Translations under genes and position numbers: made by a program | NCBI RefSeq assembly: GCF_025336485.1 | Contig: NZ_JAODAB010000034.1 | Coordinates: 1 to 51,892, forward strand | Origin: Pseudomonas citri | GTDB lineage: Bacteria; Pseudomonadota; Gammaproteobacteria; Pseudomonadales; Pseudomonadaceae | Reading direction: 5' to 3' | Length of the DNA stretch: 51,892 nucleotides | The notes under the pieces: model-generated | Told to the model about the DNA's origin: nothing | The model's input: the letters and a program-made list of their open reading frames with translations, nothing else | Database searches by the model: none | In this document: one piece after another, positions 43,654 through 51,424 of the stretch | Position numbering within the stretch: position 1 is the stretch's first letter | Layout of the letters: every line of letters starts with the position of its first letter

Positions 43654-44916
43654 ATGCTATTCATGCAGATCGTATTCATATTGCTGGCGGCCAAGGTCGT
43701 TGGCGGGCTATTGAAGAAAACCGGTCAACCGGAAGTTGTCGGAGAAATGATGGCGGGCTTCATTTTGGGGCCAATAGTGTTGGGTTACTTCTTCCCGCAG
43801 TTCCATCATGCACTCTTTAAGGGCGACGCGGCGATTCAACTTAAAACCCTCAGCGAACTGGGCATTCTTCTTTTTATGTTCGTCGTCGGTGCCGAATTCC
43901 GTTTTCCGGAACGGACGGGGCCGGGCCTGAACGGCAAAGTGCTGCTGATCGGCGGCTGCAGCATCATCGTTCCTTTCGTGCTGGGCGCCGCCATTGCGCC
44001 GCTGCTCTACGACGCCTTCGCGCCTCCCGGCATCCCACGCCTGAGCTTCGTGTTGTTCATCGGCACGGTGTTCTCGGTCACCGCTTTCCCTGTGCTGGCG
44101 CGCATTCTCAAGGAGCGCCAGATGCTCCGCAGCGAGGCGGGCGCCCTGGCGTTGATGTCGGCCGCCCTGAGCGACGTCGGCGCCTGGGTCTTGCTGGCCA
44201 TCGCCGTCATGAGCCTGAAAATCGACAGTCACTGGCAAGGCCTGGCCTGGCGACTGGCAGGCCTCTTGTTGCTGTGCGCGGTGTCATTTTGGTGCGTGCG
44301 CCCGTTGATCAAGGCCTGGATCGACCGTATCGGTGAGGCAGGCGACCCCCGGCTGTTGGTGATGCTGCTCAGTGGTGCACTGATCTACGGCAGCCTCACG
44401 GAATGGCTACAGGTTCACGCGGTGTTTGGCGCCTTCCTGTTTGGCGCCTGCCTGCCGCGGGACCAGCGCCTGCTGAACATGATCGTCGAGCGCGTGGAGT
44501 ACGTTGCGGTGATCGTGCTGATGCCGATTTTCTTCGCCCTGGCGGGTCTCAACACGTCGTCGGCGGCGTTCTCCGGAGTGGGCGCGACCCTGCTGGCGCT
44601 GGTCCTGGCGGTGGCCGTCGCGGGCAAACTGCTGGGCGGCGTGCTGGGTGCGCGCATGGCCGGCTATTCGCCGTCGGTGGCGGCGACGGTTGGCGTGCTG
44701 ATGAATGCCCGTGGATTGATGGAACTGGTGGTGCTGAAGATCGGCCTGGACCTGGGCATCATCGGCCCGGAGCTGTTCACGCTCTTCGTCATCATGACCG
44801 TGGTGACCACCATGATGACCGGGCCGCTGTTGCATGGCCTGAATCGGTTCCAGGCCAGCCGGCGCCCAGTCGGCGCGCGACGACTGCCGCCCCAACAACG
44901 TGAACAAGGTCTTTGA
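43654..44916 (+). CDS. CPA2-family cation/proton antiporter
   Basis: A 420-residue inner-membrane protein with about 12 helices. Typical KefB/Na-H exchanger segments are GQPEVVGEMMAGFILGP, LKTLSELGILLFMFVVGAEF, SAALSDVGAWVLLA (transport Asp) and NARGLMELVVLKIG. It lacks the C-terminal TrkA-N domain of Kef proteins. The ATG at 43654 follows a purine-rich GGGTGGG site; another ATG three codons later is possible. It is divergent from the ACP operon and one base from the acylase. It may aid self-protection or export, but that is inference. Confidence 0.88.
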   Translation: MLFMQIVFILLAAKVVGGLLKKTGQPEVVGEMMAGFILGPIVLGYFFPQFHHALFKGDAAIQLKTLSELGILLFMFVVGAEFRFPERTGPGLNGKVLLIGGCSIIVPFVLGAAIAPLLYDAFAPPGIPRLSFVLFIGTVFSVTAFPVLARILKERQMLRSEAGALALMSAALSDVGAWVLLAIAVMSLKIDSHWQGLAWRLAGLLLLCAVSFWCVRPLIKAWIDRIGEAGDPRLLVMLLSGALIYGSLTEWLQVHAVFGAFLFGACLPRDQRLLNMIVERVEYVAVIVLMPIFFALAGLNTSSAAFSGVGATLLALVLAVAVAGKLLGGVLGARMAGYSPSVAATVGVLMNARGLMELVVLKIGLDLGIIGPELFTLFVIMTVVTTMMTGPLLHGLNRFQASRRPVGARRLPPQQREQGL

Positions 44917-44917
44917 C

Positions 44918-47311
44918 ATGATCAAGCGCATCGCCCAGGGCCTTTTGGTTCTGTTATTGGTCGCTGTGGCCGGCGGCACTTGGTACGTCTACAGCAAACA
45001 ACCCCAGCGCCAAGGCGTGCAGCCGCTCGCCGGGCTGCAAGCGCCGGTCACCCTGCGCTATGACGAACGCGGCATTCCCCACATCAATGCCAGCAACCAG
45101 GACGACCTGTATCGTGCACTGGGGTACGCCCAGGCCCAGGAGCGCCTGTTCCAGATGGAAATGCTGCGGCGCCTGGCCCGGGGCGAACTGGCCCAGGTGC
45201 TGGGCAGCAAACTGGTGCCCACCGACAAACTGTTTCGCACCCTGCGCATTCGCGACCAGGCCGACCGGCAGGCGGCCCAAGCCGATCACAACAGCCCGGC
45301 CTGGCAGGCCTTGCAGGCTTATCTCGAGGGGATCAACGAATACCAACGGCAAAATCCAAGCCCCATGGAATTCGACCTGCTGGGCATTCCCAAGCGCTCA
45401 TTCACGCCGGAGGACGTCTACAGCATCGTCGGCTACATGGCCTACAGCTTTGCCGCCGCCTTTCGTACCGAGCCGCTGCTGACTTACGTGCGTGACGATC
45501 TCGGCGCGCCTTACCTGGAAATATTCGATCGCCAGTGGCGTCCCGACGGCACCCTGCAAGCCCAGGCCTTCAGCGCTGCGGACTGGAAGAGCCTGGACAG
45601 CCTGGCCCAGTTGAGCCAGCAAGCGGTCAGCGCCGCTGGCTTGCCGCAACTGGAAGGCAGCAACGCCTGGGCGATCTCCGGCACCCGCACGGCCGGCGGC
45701 AAACCCTTGCTGGCCGGCGACCCGCACATCCGCTTTTCGGTGCCCTCGGTGTGGTACGAAGCGCACCTGTCGGCCCCCGGTTTCGAACTCTATGGCGATT
45801 ACCAGAGCCTGGTGCCTTTCGCATTGCTGGGCCACAACAGCCAGTTCGCCTGGACGCTGACGATGTTCCAGAACGACGACATCGACCTGATCGCCGAGAA
45901 GACCCACCCCGATGATCCGGAACAAATCTGGTATCAAGGCCGGTGGGTGCATTTGGAAGAGGAACAGGCGCGTATCGACGTCAAGGACGCACCGCCGGTG
46001 TACCTGCGCCTGCGCCGCTCACCCCATGGCCCGATCATCAACGATGCATTGGGTGACAACGCTGGCAGCCGGCCCATTGCCCTGTGGTGGGCCTACCTCA
46101 ATACCGATAACCCGATCGTCGAAGCGTTCTATGGCCTCAACCGAGCCGACACTTTGGACAAGGCCCGCGCCGCGGCAGCGAAAATCCAGGCGCCGGGCCT
46201 TAACGTCGTCTATGCCAACGCCAGCGGCGACATCGCCTGGTGGGCCTGCGCCGCGTTGCCGATACGGCCACCGAAAGCCGACCCCGGTTTCATCCTTGAC
46301 GGCAGCGGCGACGAGGCGCAGAAGTCGGGCTATTACCCGGTCAGCGATAACCCCCACGAAGAAAACCCGGCCCGTGGCTACATCGTCTCGGCCAACACCC
46401 AGCCACCCTCGGCCAACGGTGTGCCGATACCTGGCTATTACAACCTGCCGGACCGCGGCCAGCGCCTGAACCAACTGCTGGGCGAGGGCGAGAAGTGGGA
46501 CGTTGAAAAGAGTCGGCAAGTGCAGCTCGACACCCGCACGCTCTATGCCCAGCGCGTGCTGCAACCCTTGCTGCCGACGCTGCGCGGGCACGTCACCGAC
46601 CCCCAGCAACGGCGATGGCTGGACGCGCTGGGCCAATGGCAGGGCGACTACCCGCTGGACTCTGTCAGCGCCACGGTGTTCAACCAGTTCCTCTATCAAC
46701 TGGCCTACCAGGTTCTGCACGATGAACTCGGTGACGGGCGTTTCGAAAACCTGCTCAGTACCCGCGTCCTCGACGCCGCGTTGCCTCGACTCGCCGAGAA
46801 CCCGCAATCACCGTGGTGGGACGACCGCACCACCGCAGCCCGCGAAACCCGAGACGACATCGTCGCCCGCGCCTGGTCCGCCAGCATCGCCCATCTGCAA
46901 GCCACACTGGGCAACGACCCCAGCCAATGGCAGTGGGGCAAGGCCCATCGCCTGACGCAGATGCACCCGCTGGGGACGCAAAAGTGGCTGGGTATGCTGT
47001 TCAACGTCGGGCCGATGGACGTTCCCGGCAACCATGAAGTGCCGGACAACTTCTCCTCCCCCTTGGGCCCGGCGCCCTGGACCGTCACCTACGGCCCTTC
47101 GGTGCGCCGCCTGATCGACCTCAACGCCCCCGAACAAGCGCTGGGCATGCTCCCCGTCGGGCAAAGCGGCGTGCTGCTCGACCGGCACTACAAGGACCAG
47201 GCACTGCCCTTCACCCAAGGGCAATACCAACCGATGCACCTTGCCGAAAGTGACATCGCCCGCCACACCCGCAGCACCCTGGAGCTGGTGCCGGCGGTGC
47301 GAAGTCGTTGA
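44918..47311 (+). CDS. Penicillin-acylase-family amidase (acyl-HSL acylase-like)
   Basis: A 797-residue Ntn-hydrolase precursor with an N-terminal export helix (residues 8-27), so the enzyme should be periplasmic. The nucleophile is Ser248 at the expected alpha/beta cleavage point after Gly247 (EGSNAWAISGTRTAGG); beta-chain landmarks follow (LAGDPHIRFSVPSVWYE; HNSQFAWTLTMFQND). The family includes QuiP and PvdQ, which deacylate acyl-HSLs, and PvdQ also removes the fatty acid from a pyoverdine precursor. The ATG at 44918 is one base after the antiporter stop; a GTG at 44900 is an alternative. It may mature or degrade the product of the divergent operon. Confidence 0.9.
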   Translation: MIKRIAQGLLVLLLVAVAGGTWYVYSKQPQRQGVQPLAGLQAPVTLRYDERGIPHINASNQDDLYRALGYAQAQERLFQMEMLRRLARGELAQVLGSKLVPTDKLFRTLRIRDQADRQAAQADHNSPAWQALQAYLEGINEYQRQNPSPMEFDLLGIPKRSFTPEDVYSIVGYMAYSFAAAFRTEPLLTYVRDDLGAPYLEIFDRQWRPDGTLQAQAFSAADWKSLDSLAQLSQQAVSAAGLPQLEGSNAWAISGTRTAGGKPLLAGDPHIRFSVPSVWYEAHLSAPGFELYGDYQSLVPFALLGHNSQFAWTLTMFQNDDIDLIAEKTHPDDPEQIWYQGRWVHLEEEQARIDVKDAPPVYLRLRRSPHGPIINDALGDNAGSRPIALWWAYLNTDNPIVEAFYGLNRADTLDKARAAAAKIQAPGLNVVYANASGDIAWWACAALPIRPPKADPGFILDGSGDEAQKSGYYPVSDNPHEENPARGYIVSANTQPPSANGVPIPGYYNLPDRGQRLNQLLGEGEKWDVEKSRQVQLDTRTLYAQRVLQPLLPTLRGHVTDPQQRRWLDALGQWQGDYPLDSVSATVFNQFLYQLAYQVLHDELGDGRFENLLSTRVLDAALPRLAENPQSPWWDDRTTAARETRDDIVARAWSASIAHLQATLGNDPSQWQWGKAHRLTQMHPLGTQKWLGMLFNVGPMDVPGNHEVPDNFSSPLGPAPWTVTYGPSVRRLIDLNAPEQALGMLPVGQSGVLLDRHYKDQALPFTQGQYQPMHLAESDIARHTRSTLELVPAVRSR

Positions 47312-47321
47312 TGGTGGGGCA

Positions 47322-47370
47322 GGCAAAAGGCCGGAACGCAGCGAATGCGTTCCGGCCTTTTGCCGCTTGA
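47322..47370 (+). terminator. Strong hairpin after the acylase gene
   Basis: Nineteen-base perfect arms (47322-47340 and 47346-47364, GGCAAAAGGCCGGAACGCA and its complement) enclose a 5-nt loop, and the right arm itself contains TTTT. It lies 11 bases after the acylase stop and probably ends the antiporter-acylase transcript. Nothing else is seen up to the next gene at 47532. Confidence 0.8.
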
Positions 47371-47531
47371 TAACGCCAGGGACTTAACGGGGCACCGTTG
47401 TGCCAAAGAAATCTAATCTCCTCCTCGCCGTTTGGCTGAAGTCGCCCTGCTGCCGGCCCGGATCGGGGGGCGCGCAACTAAACTTGTCGTATCCCCGCAG
47501 CACTGTGTTTGCGGGGATTGGGAGGTGTCGC

Positions 47532-47930
47532 ATGGCAATTCATGATACCTATCGGGAAATCGAACAGACCCTCGGCCTGGTGCCTGAATGGATCAAGCAA
47601 ATGCCCGAAGGCGGGGCGAATGGATTCTGGGGCGCAGCCCGGGATTTCTGGTTGGCGGAAACCAGGATCCCTAACAAATACAAGGAATTGATCGGTCTGG
47701 CGGTCTCCGGGGCGACCCGTTGCAAATATTGCGCTTTGTTCCACACCGAAGCCGCGCGCTTGTTTGGCGCGAGCGACGAGGAGATTGCCGAAGCCAGCTA
47801 CATGGGCGCGCTGACCATGATGGGCAGCACCTTCATCAACGCCCAGCAGATCGACTATGAGCAGTTCCGCAAGGAAACGATGAGCATCGTCCGATATGTC
47901 AAAGATCACTCGCAACCCAAAGCCGCTTGA
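47532..47930 (+). CDS. AhpD/CMD-family alkylhydroperoxidase-like protein
   Basis: A 132-residue carboxymuconolactone-decarboxylase-family protein with the AhpD-type redox centre CKYCALFH and the surrounding helices (ELIGLAVSGATRCKYCALFH). Members reduce peroxides or act as gamma-carboxymuconolactone decarboxylases; the CxxC and following His favour the AhpD type. GGAGGTG precedes the ATG. The longer open frame from 47400 has no support. It overlaps the next gene by 35 bases. Confidence 0.88.
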   Translation: MAIHDTYREIEQTLGLVPEWIKQMPEGGANGFWGAARDFWLAETRIPNKYKELIGLAVSGATRCKYCALFHTEAARLFGASDEEIAEASYMGALTMMGSTFINAQQIDYEQFRKETMSIVRYVKDHSQPKAA

Positions 47931-48243
47931 ACCGTTGCGGGAACCGGCCCTTCGCCAACTGACGAAGGATAAGTTGATTGCAATCACCAGCGATGGTCCT
48001 CGGACCACCGCTCGGTGGCAAGCGGCTGTGCTGCGGGCCGTCAGCGAACTCATGCGACACAGCGATACCGCCCGCGAAGAAGCCCAAGACCTGCGCATCC
48101 CCTTCGCCAAGGCGCTCCACGACCTCTATGCCGGGCAAAAGTCCGATGCCGAACTGACCGAAATGGTCTTGCTGATGCTGGAAGTGGAGACCGTTTCGTT
48201 AGCGCCTACGCCTTCGCCACGACCGCATCGTCGGGGGCAATGA
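47896..48243 (+). CDS. Hypothetical protein overlapping the AhpD-like gene
   Basis: A 115-residue frame with a helical middle (TARWQAAVLRAVSELMRHSD; AREEAQDLRIPFAKALHDLY) that looks like a real protein, and a proline/arginine tail (APTPSPRPHRRGQ) that looks like readthrough into junk. No strong ribosome site precedes the ATG at 47896, and the overlap with the upstream gene is in another frame. The C-terminus may have been altered by the recombination that left the Abi fragment downstream. Confidence 0.5.
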   Translation: MSKITRNPKPLEPLREPALRQLTKDKLIAITSDGPRTTARWQAAVLRAVSELMRHSDTAREEAQDLRIPFAKALHDLYAGQKSDAELTEMVLLMLEVETVSLAPTPSPRPHRRGQ

Positions 48244-48272
48244 CGATGGTGGTTGGGTATGGATCTGCGTCT

Positions 48273-48389
48273 CTATCGAGGTCCAAAAAAACGCATGGCC
48301 CGATCATCGTTGACGACATGCAGGCCCCGTTGCTTTAGCAGTTCCAATTGCTGTTCTACGCTGAGGGCCGGCTTATCGAAGGGGCTCAT
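48273..48389 (-). pseudogene. Abi_2-family (AbiD/F-like) gene fragment
   Basis: A 38-codon minus-strand frame starting MSPFDKPALSVEQQLELLKQ and continuing RGLHVVNDDRAMRFF, which matches the first 35 or so residues of AbiD/AbiF abortive-infection proteins (normally about 300 residues), then stops. The typical following segment with YYRL is absent. After the T7 run near the end, another frame stays open for about 25 codons (DLDRDADPYPTTIVIAP) toward 48197; it does not look like Abi. The segment is a truncated remnant. Confidence 0.6.
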
Positions 48390-48574
48390 GTAGTTTTCTC
48401 CAGGCAAAAAAAAACGCACGATTTGAGCTTGCTGACTGGGTCAACCTAGGCTTGGCGGGTGTGTTGAGGGGCATTATAGGTAGGTGTCCGAGGCCGTCAA
48501 CGCCGCCGTGTTGTGAATTTGAAACGAGCAGATGTGCGAACTGGGTTCGATCCGTTGATGCCAATAAGGTGGAG
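48390..48574. other. Intergenic region between the Abi remnant and the MarR-GNAT gene
   Basis: This 185-bp stretch, part of the 48244-48639 gap, includes the Abi fragment's upstream region (AAAAAAAA near 48407-48415). I see no gene in it. The only other structure in the gap is the double palindrome at 48575. Confidence 0.4.
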
Positions 48575-48622
48575 ATACGGTTGTGCGATACAACTAAATA
48601 TGGTTGTATCGCACAACCATAT
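48575..48622. promoter_or_regulatory. Double palindromic operator of the MarR-GNAT gene
   Basis: Two 20-base inverted arms (19 of 20 match) with an 8-nt centre. Each arm contains GTTGTNNNNNACAAC, itself a palindrome (48580-48594 and 48603-48617, offset 23 bases). The element ends 18 bases before the ATG at 48640. It fits two dimer sites of a MarR-type autorepressor. Confidence 0.7.
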
Positions 48623-48639
48623 CCGCCAGGGCTTCCGCG

Positions 48640-49584
48640 ATGATCGACCCGTCAACTGTGGAACAAATCCGCTCAGCTTCGCGCACCATGGTCCGTGAGC
48701 TGGGCTTCATGCGTACAACGCTGGCGGGCACCGGGTACTCACCCTCTGCGGTTCACACCCTGCTTGAATTAGGCGAACGCGGCGCGCTGACGGCGGCTCA
48801 ACTGGTGCAAGCACTCGGGCTTGAGAAGTCCAGCGTCAGTCGCATGGTTGCCAAGCTGATTCAGTCGGGTGAGCTAGAGGAGCGTGGCGGGGAAGACGAT
48901 GGCCGCACAAAACAACTCAGCCTGACTGAACAAGGGAAGCGCACCCTCGAAGCAATTCATGCTTACGGGCAGATGCAAGTGACATCAGCACTGGCCCCGT
49001 TAACCCAGCAGGAGCAGCAGGCAATCGCACAGGGGCTCGACGCCTACGCCCAGGCGTTGAAGACACACCGCCAACAGACCGTTGAAACGGCGGCAGCCAG
49101 GCTTCAGATCGCCTCGGGATATCGCCCAGGCCTGATCGGACGTGTGGCAGAAATGCATGCAAGCTTCTACTCACAGCATTCGGGGTTCGGGCAGTTTTTC
49201 GAGAGCCAGGTTGCAACAGGCGTAGCGGAATTTGCTGGGCGTTTGGGCCATTCGCGAAATGGCATCTGGTTCGCTGAAAGCGCCGGTCGGATCGTAGGAT
49301 CGGTCGCCATTGACGGCGAGGATCTTGGAAACAACCAAGCCCACCTACGCTGGTTCATCCTGGATGAAGGTTACCGTGGCGGCGGCGTAGGCCGTCGTCT
49401 GCTCACGGAGGCAGTGGCTTTCTGCGACCAGCAAAATTTCGCTGCTATTCAGCTTTGGACATTTAAAGGGCTGGACGCTGCCCGGTGTCTTTATGAGTCT
49501 TTGGATTTCGAGCTGACTCATGAAGAACAAGGCCGTCAGTGGGGGGCGGCGGTCATAGAGCAGCAGTTCACGCGTAAGGGGTGA
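48640..49584 (+). CDS. Bifunctional MarR-family regulator / GNAT acetyltransferase
   Basis: A 314-residue fusion. Residues 1-145 form a MarR winged HTH (AAQLVQALGLEKSSVSRMVA; EERGGEDDGRTKQLSLTEQG). Residues about 155-314 form a GNAT domain with the acetyl-CoA site in RWFILDEGYRGGGVGRRLLTE. The ATG at 48640 follows the double palindrome; a longer frame from 48604 would begin inside the palindrome. The acetyl acceptor and inducer are unknown; the gene probably represses itself. Confidence 0.9.
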   Translation: MIDPSTVEQIRSASRTMVRELGFMRTTLAGTGYSPSAVHTLLELGERGALTAAQLVQALGLEKSSVSRMVAKLIQSGELEERGGEDDGRTKQLSLTEQGKRTLEAIHAYGQMQVTSALAPLTQQEQQAIAQGLDAYAQALKTHRQQTVETAAARLQIASGYRPGLIGRVAEMHASFYSQHSGFGQFFESQVATGVAEFAGRLGHSRNGIWFAESAGRIVGSVAIDGEDLGNNQAHLRWFILDEGYRGGGVGRRLLTEAVAFCDQQNFAAIQLWTFKGLDAARCLYESLDFELTHEEQGRQWGAAVIEQQFTRKG

Positions 49585-49683
49585 ACGGCGTTTCATGCTG
49601 CGAGCTCGTAGGGGCAGACCACATTTTTTCGCTGAACATCGACGGCGATACCCGGCTGGTCTGATTGGCCCTTCATCAACTCC

Positions 49684-49724
49684 GTGGCGAGGGAGCTTGC
49701 TCCCGCTGGGCTGCAAAGCAGCCC
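49684..49724. repeat. REP-like element with adjacent hairpin
   Basis: The REP core GTGGCGAGGGAGCTTGCTCC (49684-49703) is followed by a 7-base hairpin GGGCTGC-AAA-GCAGCCC (49708-49724). The left side of the core keeps the family sequence but the right side is lost. It is downstream of the MarR-GNAT gene; the rest of the 49585-49745 gap shows nothing else. Confidence 0.7.
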
Positions 49725-49745
49725 TTCTTTGACCCATCCCCTATC

Positions 49746-49792
49746 GCAAAAAATAAACGCAATGCCGCTCAATCCAATGAGCAGCATTGCGT
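49746..49792 (-). terminator. Terminator of the DUF3077 gene
   Basis: Fifteen-base arms (49757-49771 and 49778-49792, 14 of 15 match) with a 6-nt loop; on the minus strand the hairpin is followed by a T-rich run (TTATTTTTTGCG). It begins 9 bases after the DUF3077 stop. Confidence 0.8.
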
Positions 49793-49800
49793 CAACGCGC

Positions 49801-50079
49801 CTAAGCCGAATGACTCCCCGGTGCTTCCAACACCTTCACCACGTCATCGATGACGGCTTTGCTCATATCCTGCAAATAACACGACGCCCATGCATACCGA
49901 TCCGTACTGCGAATCATCGCCGCATCCTCGGCCAGGAGCTTGGCGACGTGGAGCAGGTCGGAGGCGTGGGAGAGGGCTTCGCTGATGGGAATGCCGCTGT
50001 TGATGCGGAACAGGGGGCGGTCGGAATGGTAGGAGAAGGGGGTTAGGCCTGGGGTTTTGAGGTCTTGCGGATTTGGCAT
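49801..50079 (-). CDS. DUF3077-family protein
   Basis: A 92-residue protein with the family pattern LFRINSGIPISEALSHASDL followed by LLAEDAAMIRSTDRYAWASC. It is short, helical and soluble, and a common Pseudomonas family of unknown function. AAGGAG lies eight bases before the ATG, and a terminator follows. It is divergent from the structured element to its right. Confidence 0.85.
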   Translation of the reverse strand: MPNPQDLKTPGLTPFSYHSDRPLFRINSGIPISEALSHASDLLHVAKLLAEDAAMIRSTDRYAWASCYLQDMSKAVIDDVVKVLEAPGSHSA

Positions 50080-50093
50080 TGTCTGGCTCCTTG

Positions 50094-50320
50094 ACTGTGA
50101 GAGCCGCTACCGTCCTTTCCTACGGGATTGGGTGGCGGCCATGCGCGGGGTAGGAAAACCGGGAATCAAGGCACCCGGCACACCCGAAGGTGTCCCGCGC
50201 ACAGCCGCCATAACGCATATCGCAGACACAAAAAATGCGCCTGCAATAATAAGCGGGGCGCATTTGCTGCGCCTTGATTACTTCGGGTTTCCTACGCCCG
50301 GTCGCTGAATTTTCAGCGAC
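50094..50320 (+). ncRNA. Structured phage-like element (C4 antisense RNA / ash-like)
   Basis: This gap (50080-50549) holds several paired segments: TTTCCTAC (50116-50123) with GTAGGAAA (50150-50157), AAATGCGCC (50233-50241) with GGCGCATTT (50257-50265), and GTCGCTGAA with its complement (50301-50320). An 83-codon plus-strand frame across it reads like the short Ash/Icd-type proteins of phage P4-like elements. The GGTGGCGGCCATGCGCGGGG stretch recalls C4 antisense RNAs. The assignment is from memory of motif style and is weak; the pairing is visible. From 50321 to 50549 I see only the AAGGAG site of the next gene. Confidence 0.35.
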
Positions 50321-50549
50321 TGCCAGAGAGTAGCGGGCGGTTGGGTAGGGTGCAATCGTGGCGTGATGGTGGCGGGGAAGGCTCTAACTGATCTGTAGTC
50401 CGAGCGGCGCCGGGGCACGAAGATAATCTGCGGAAAAAGAAGACTTAAATCAATGTGTCAGCGTGTAACGCTGCTAGGTTGAACAAAGGATTATCCGCGC
50501 CGCTGATACCTCATCGTCGAGCCAATACATACCCGAAGGAGCCTCTGTA

Positions 50550-51191
50550 ATGGACCTACACAACGAGTTCGAAAACAGCAAATTCTTCCACAGCGCCCGC
50601 ATCGACCGCCGCGCCGCTGATGCCTTGGTGGGGCTGGCCGCAGGCATTACGGCGGACGGAATCGTGAACACCACCGAAGCCGTTTTTCTAAAGCAATGGC
50701 TGGAAAACAATCTCGCGCATCTGAATGATCCGGTGATCAATCTGCTGTATTCGCGCTTAGCCTGCATGCTTCAGGACAATGCCCTGGACCCGGACGAGTC
50801 TCTTGAACTGCTTAACATTCTGCGTGGCTTTTCTGGAATAGGTCTTGAGAAATCTCAGGTCGGCGAAACCGCAGCAGTTGCTCCTACGGACCTTCCGTTC
50901 AATTCACCTGCTCCTGATCTGGTGTGGGATGGCCGGATGTTCGTCTTTACGGGAATCATGGCTTTTGGGCCGCGTAAAGACTGCCAGGCATTGGTCGAGG
51001 AGCGGGGTGGCTTGATTGCAGGCGCTGTGAGTAAAAAGGTGCACTACCTGGTGGTCGGCAGCGTGGGTAATGAGCAGTGGCGCCATAGTACCTACGGAAC
51101 AAAGATCATGAAGGCTGTGGAGCTGCGGGAGGCAGGTGCTTCGATTGCCATTGTGGGTGAGGATCACTGGCAAAAGATGCTATTTGGTTGA
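50550..51191 (+). CDS. BRCT-domain protein
   Basis: A 213-residue protein. The C-terminal 85 residues form a BRCT domain like that of bacterial DNA ligase (LVWDGRMFVFTGIMAFGPRK; ERGGLIAGAVSKKVHYLVVG; GTKIMKAVELREAG). The N-terminal 120 residues are helical (VGLAAGITADGIVNTTEAVF), perhaps a TerB-like fold. AAGGAGCC lies before the ATG. Its stop falls at the point where a RelE-type toxin gene loses its 5' end, so the downstream gene may have been cut when this one arrived. Confidence 0.85.
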   Translation: MDLHNEFENSKFFHSARIDRRAADALVGLAAGITADGIVNTTEAVFLKQWLENNLAHLNDPVINLLYSRLACMLQDNALDPDESLELLNILRGFSGIGLEKSQVGETAAVAPTDLPFNSPAPDLVWDGRMFVFTGIMAFGPRKDCQALVEERGGLIAGAVSKKVHYLVVGSVGNEQWRHSTYGTKIMKAVELREAGASIAIVGEDHWQKMLFG

Positions 51192-51424
51192 TTGTTCCCG
51201 CAAACCCGCTGGCCGGTGACGTCATTCCGGGTAGTGGGGGCCTGCGCAAGGTTCGCTGGTCTCGTAGCGGCATGGGCAAGCGAGGTGGTACACGTGTCAT
51301 TTATTACAACACGCTTTGCGAAGGCTCCATTTGGTTGCTGATTGCCTACACCAAGGCCAAATTCGACAACCTGCCCGCAGCCTTCCTTAAGCAACTGAAG
51401 GAGGAAATCAGCGATGGTCAATGA
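51188..51424 (+). pseudogene. 5'-truncated RelE/HigB-type toxin gene (NadT-like)
   Basis: The frame from 51200 to 51424 encodes ANPLAGDVIPGSGGLRKVRW, then GKRGGTRVIYYN and LLIAYTKAKFDNLPAAFLKQ, the core and C-terminus of RelE-family toxins. The usual N-terminal 30 residues (strand and helices leading to ANPLAGD) are missing; upstream is the BRCT stop. Only a TTG at 51188 could start it. The toxin is probably inactive. The antitoxin ATG overlaps its end by 11 bases, as in an intact pair. Confidence 0.8.

Noticed and set aside
34026..47311. A luxI-type acyl-HSL synthase for the LuxR solo
   Set aside because: None is present. The FeeM-like protein shares only the general fold and lacks the usual LuxI length and motif order, so I did not call it LuxI.
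10988..49724. CRISPR repeats
   Set aside because: The repeated palindromes are REP elements at scattered sites, not regularly spaced direct repeats with spacers.
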